From positions 1 to 64,000 of the forward strand of contig NW_024068189.1 in the NCBI RefSeq assembly GCF_009389715.1: 64,000 bases of DNA. Direction: 5' to 3'. The translations under genes and the position numbers were made by a program. Positions 59,691 to 64,000 of this stretch are shown here, piece after piece. This DNA comes from Phoenix dactylifera. Taxonomy: Eukaryota; Streptophyta; Magnoliopsida; Arecales; Arecaceae. The notes beneath the pieces are model-generated. The model saw only the letters and a program-made list of their open reading frames with translations. It was not told where the DNA came from and ran no database searches. The number at the start of each line of letters is the position of its first letter. Position 1 is the stretch's first letter.

Positions 59691-61794
59691 GTCACCCACA
59701 AGATTTTTGAGCAAAGCAAGTCTCCCACAAGTTAGCCTCCAGTTTTTAATGACACTTCTATTGTGCATATATTTAATGGACATGTGATAACTCTACTGGA
59801 CAGTGAAATTATTGCATTTAGAAGAACTTATGTACATCTCAAGGTGAATTGGATGGTATTTGTAGCCAATTAAAACTTATGCGCTCACTGGCCAGCAAAG
59901 CCTATATATATAAATATATACATTCGTTCCGTATTGATCTTCCAAACATATGTTATTAAAAAGAATCGAATAACTTGAGTGGGTATCTGATTCCTTCTTT
60001 GGATGCCTCCTATTTCTATCAACCCCATTCCAACCACCAAGGACCATGTCACCATGCACCAACACTAGCCTTGCATTGGGTTCCAGATTCCTCTCACCAG
60101 TGATCTCCAAAAAAGCAGTCCCAGTAATCTCCTAGGAAGCAAATTCGTCTCAAGTTCATGCCAATTCCATGAAAAGCACTCTCAAAATGTCTTCCCTCAA
60201 ACAGTTCCCTTCATACTGTTCTTCTCCTCTGCCAGCCTATATATTCTAATGTCAAAATGTTCATACCAACCCCCAAAAAAGCACTGTCACTTTTATCCAC
60301 TAAAGTATTTGACATGGTGTTCAATCAAGTGATAGGTATTAGAAAGCTGTCCAAATTAAAGGTCATAGGAGACCATGATACATGTCATCAGCCACCTAAT
60401 TTTTGATATATATATATATATATATATATTGATGAATTCTGATAAATATTTAGTAATTTTACAATTACTATTATTTAATAAATCGATAGTTATCGAACAC
60501 TAGATCTAGTGTCGGCTATTGGACTTTTACTTTCTTAACAATTGGACAAAGAAATATGTAGATTTGTATGCTTATGGAGATGCACATGAGCTTGCGTAAT
60601 TTCTCATTATAATTCATTAATGAAGTGATGTGCATATGTCCAAACACTGGATTGTGAAATTGGATCCAAATCCACACACATGCATCGATGCACATGCAAC
60701 GAACATTTAAATTGTCGATGATCGATGCACATGGGATCACAACCAATGAGGTAGCTGAGACTACTTATTATTATCGCACCCGATGAACATTGGACTTCAA
60801 TGGATTAAGGAGCTTAATATATGAAACATGCATGAACGTTTACCTTGGTTGTCTGCTTTCTAGAAGTTAATGGCTGATTAAAAACTTTATGCCACGACGA
60901 TCTTTAGAAAGGTGGAAGATTCAAAATAATGGAGCTGGTGGATAGGACTTCCTTTGTTTAATTCAAAAGGCAGAACAAATCCAACTTTAATAAGATACTC
61001 TCTTTACTCCTTAAAAGGGTAGTCCATTTGATCATGTTAGAGAGATTCTCACACATTATATAAGAACCCTATAGATTTAAATATTGACACTTATGATTGC
61101 ATCTTGCACCACAGCCATCCCATTCTTCCATGCATGGAAGCATACCTTTATTTAATCTGTCCTCATAAGGCTGTGTCTTCTCAAGATGATGGCATGAACT
61201 TAAGGGTCCCAAATTATTGCAGCTTAATCATAATCATAGAGAGGGAGTGAAAAGATGGAGGGATGATAGAAAAGCTCAGGAGTATACAATCAACCATCAG
61301 CTCCATTACACAAGGCCTCATGGCCCCATATCCATCCTTGTGATCTTGCTAACAAGGAGAGGACTCCTTTGTAAAGCTCCCTTTATAAAGCCTGGTCCTA
61401 CAACTTTTCTGTTGACCTGCCCCATGCATAAAGCCTGGCAGGCTCTCAGGGCTGGGAAAAGGAAGCTTAGACCCCACAGCTAAGAGGGTTCTTGAGATTT
61501 AACAACTGGTTCTCCACCTAAAGTCATAAGAGCTCACTCCCTTCCCTCACCACAAAGTTGTTAAGCGTATGTGCTCTCAAAGGTGAGGGAGGGGCGGGGT
61601 GGTGAAAGGAAGCACTCTCCTTGGTGCACTATCCATGTTCCCTTGTGGAGAGGAGAATAACTTTTTCCTCTAAAAAAGCCATGGCCTTTTCCTTTTAAAA
61701 GGAAGTCTTTATGGAGCCTAATTTTAAGTGGAATAGGTAGCTCCACTCAGTTGTCACCATACCATGCATGCATCTTGAAGTTTAGCTTCTGTGA

Positions 61795-61839
<45 letters not shown>

Positions 61840-62936
61840 ATACAGCAATGCCAACAAAGTAAGCTAAGAGAGCACTACTTTTTTCTTTTAAATTTTTTTT
61901 GAAGGTGTATGGATGGTCTTGGAAAGATGCCCAATGTTATTTCACAAGCATGGTCCCTTGTGCACATTCCTTGGAAGATGGACTTTATATGCTCCTAAGA
62001 GCACTCAAGTATTCATTATGATCATCTATATTTCAAAGTCAGGCAACTTTGTTAGTAAATTAAGCTCAATCATGGACTTAGCACTGATGGATGGTTTGGA
62101 AATTTTCTTTTTCCTTCACAATTGTGGAACAAATCTTTCATTATATTGAAATGAACCTAATTCTTGAGTGCTAGCCATCATGAATTTTACTGTTGGTATA
62201 TAGGAATTCCTAAGGTTAGGCAACTGACATGTTGCCACAATATTCTCCAAATTAAAGAAACAGGTCGAAAGGGATTCGCAAATTTTCTTTTTGTTTTGTA
62301 ATCAGGGTAATGTTTTAGATGCGCTAAAGAATTAAGATTTTACATAATACTTGGTATTTGGTGGTGCATTCAAATTTTATAAAAAGAATCTTGACTTTAA
62401 GTGGAATTTTTCTAATTCATGGATTTTTCTTTCCCATCTTAACATCTTAGCTTCCTTTTTTTTTCTCATTTTTCGCATCTCTGTTTCAAAATCAAACTAT
62501 CATAGATATTTCTGCTCTCAAAATTCAAAGATTTAAATCTATAAAAACGATAAGGTCATAGTTTTGAATCAATGACATTCAAGTCTAGCTTATATGATTT
62601 GGCTACTAAGTTAATACTTCATGCATTAGACATGACTTTTTGTCTACATGGATAAAATTCCAGTTTGTTGATGTTTATTTTGAGAAGTATGGTGGGAACA
62701 TCAATACCAATATTCCAACCATGGACCTCTAGCAAGTTAAAGAGTGTTGCAAATTAGCTGAGATAAGACTTGTTGGTTCCAATGACGATATTCTTCGGTG
62801 TTAAACTTGTTCTAAACCACCTTCCTAGTTAGCTATATAAGCTTAAACTATACAATTGAGGAAATAACTTTCCTTCCTCATCTTATGCAATGATCCTCCA
62901 TCCTATGGAAGGCCCTAATCTTATTTTATTACCTCT
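59691..62936. other. Intergenic region, no recognised gene
   Basis: AT-rich DNA. TA microsatellite near 60408-60430 and GA microsatellite at 61798-61838. Short frames (for example 59877-60110 minus, 61217-61483 plus, 61913-62149 plus) have no known domain. Confidence 0.4.
61798..61838. repeat. (GA)n microsatellite
   Basis: About 20 GA repeats. Confidence 0.95.
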
Positions 62937-63336
62937 CTTTTTTTTTTTGCTGAAACAGAAGTATCATACATAACGTGTACGGATACAATTAAGAAAATCA
63001 AAATGCAAAACATCCCGAAGCGCACTAGACAGCTCCACCTCTCCCATCCATAGGTGGTCCCTCAAATATTTAGCAATAAATGAAGCCACCCAATCTGCAG
63101 CTCCATTGACCTCTCTGAAGACATGCTTCGCCTGGATCACTAGCCCATCCTAACCCATAGCCCTAATATCTCGCAGCAGCGGGTGATAACCGCCGACCCT
63201 TCCGAAGTCTGCTTGATTCACCCAATAACTGTCGCAGAGTCACCCTCCAAAAGAACCTCTCTCTCCTGCAATGCACGCCGTACATAGCACAAGCCAGCCC
63301 ATGCCGCTCTCAACTCCGCCCATGGCAAAGAGGTGC
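62937..63336 (-). pseudogene. LINE 3' end, RNase H-like domain, minus strand
   Basis: Read on the minus strand: LPWAELRAAWAGLCYVRRAL, VLLEGDSATVIG, then a stop, IKQTSEGSA, and after frame changes IQAKHVFREVNGAADWVASF. The sequence ends in an A-run (plus T-run about 62938-62948). It is the same domain type as 59095-59690 but a different, GC-richer subfamily. 5' truncated and disabled by stops and frameshifts. Confidence 0.75.
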
Positions 63337-63566
63337 CAAATAAGTGTTTTGACGAGAGTTGGTGTCAAATATTTTTCGATATTAAAATATTAATGTATTC
63401 AATATTATTTTTATATAATTACTAGTATTACTATTACTATTAATACATTGCACGAGTTAAGCTAGCTCTTTTTTAAATTTTTTTTAATATGTGGTTATTT
63501 ATTATTTGATTATATTTTATTATTATTATTATTATTTGTTGATGCTATTGCTATTACTAGTCTGTA

Positions 63567-63613
<47 letters not shown>

Positions 63614-64000
63614 CTTGTTTTTGAACGTTGTCCAAGTTATTCTAAAAATTGAATGCTTCCACGTATCCACTTTAAGCCAGAATATATAAAAACACCATGA
63701 CCGCTCATGTGACTGTTTGGTGGAGTGGGCTTGTCACGTTCATTCTCGGTTCTCACGGGTCCGTCGGCCATTCCATTATAATTTATAAATGCGACGAAAT
63801 TGTTGAATGCTCGGGTCTTGGAGTAGGAGAACGTCCCAATATAATTAATGCCGCCCGGTTTGGTTGGTGAGACTCGAGAGAGTTTTTCCGTGCCATGGCT
63901 CTTCGACAGCTTTATCCACGCGAAGAAGTTTGGTTGGAAACTTGGCATTGGCTTCGGTGCAGCAAGTTGTCACGATAAATGAGTTTTATGGCTTGACTTT
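63337..64000. other. Intergenic region at the window edge
   Basis: AT-rich, with a TA microsatellite at about 63570-63609. The minus-strand frame at 63637-63948 (103 codons) has no recognised domain; it could be part of a gene continuing outside, but nothing supports that here. Confidence 0.3.

Noticed and set aside
63637-63948. 103-codon minus-strand frame near the window end
   Set aside because: No recognisable domain and no supporting context; could not be called a gene.

Overview
This window is nuclear DNA from a flowering plant. The evidence is spliced genes with GT-AG introns, plant-specific families (R2R3-MYB, WAV3-type RING/VWA ligase, fused FMN phosphatase/riboflavin kinase, plant mobile domain), long AT-rich intergenic stretches and many plant-type transposable elements. 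The coding style and repeat types suggest a non-grass monocot, perhaps a palm; that is inference and cannot be settled from the sequence alone.

Six host-type loci can be read. They are a folate-biopterin transporter family gene (+, 2151-5450), a WDR70-like WD40 gene (-, 10084-16163, 8 exons), an R2R3-MYB transcription factor (-, 20961-21901, 3 exons), a bifunctional riboflavin kinase/FMN phosphatase (-, 33467-38464, 10 exons), a WAV3/WAVH-like RING-VWA E3 ligase (-, 48289-52626, 2 exons), and a weak gene-like remnant at 30705-31483. Exon borders were assigned by matching GT/AG sites to reading phase. The transporter and WDR70 genes carry single-base frame breaks, most of them in homopolymers, which look more like assembly errors than decay.

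The rest is largely mobile-element sequence. The standout is a 5.4-kb Mutator-like element (39612-44999) with a 9-bp target duplication and terminal inverted repeats. It carries a FAR1/MURA-type transposase on the + strand and a plant mobile domain (PMD) gene on the - strand, facing each other. Near each end lies an array of GC-rich palindromes; the two arrays are inverted relative to each other and appear to sit inside first introns. The element lies about 1.1 kb upstream of the riboflavin kinase/FMN phosphatase start codon.

Other elements with visible borders are two solo LTRs (12725-14104 in WDR70 intron 1, 5-bp duplication AAGTT; 26634-29437, 5-bp duplication GAAAA) and a tRNA-type SINE (30282-30630, 10-bp duplication). 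Less complete ones are a Ty1/copia RT-RNase H fragment (17249-18030), three decayed LINE pieces, a TIR element with an AT-rich core (46427-47374), a repeat family present at 7.1, 45.1 and 51 kb, a second family at 19.2 and 58.1 kb, and a tandem duplication of about 600 bp at 24822-26032. Microsatellites (TA, GA/CT) are frequent. No rRNA or intact tRNA gene was recognised, and nothing in the window looks bacterial or viral.
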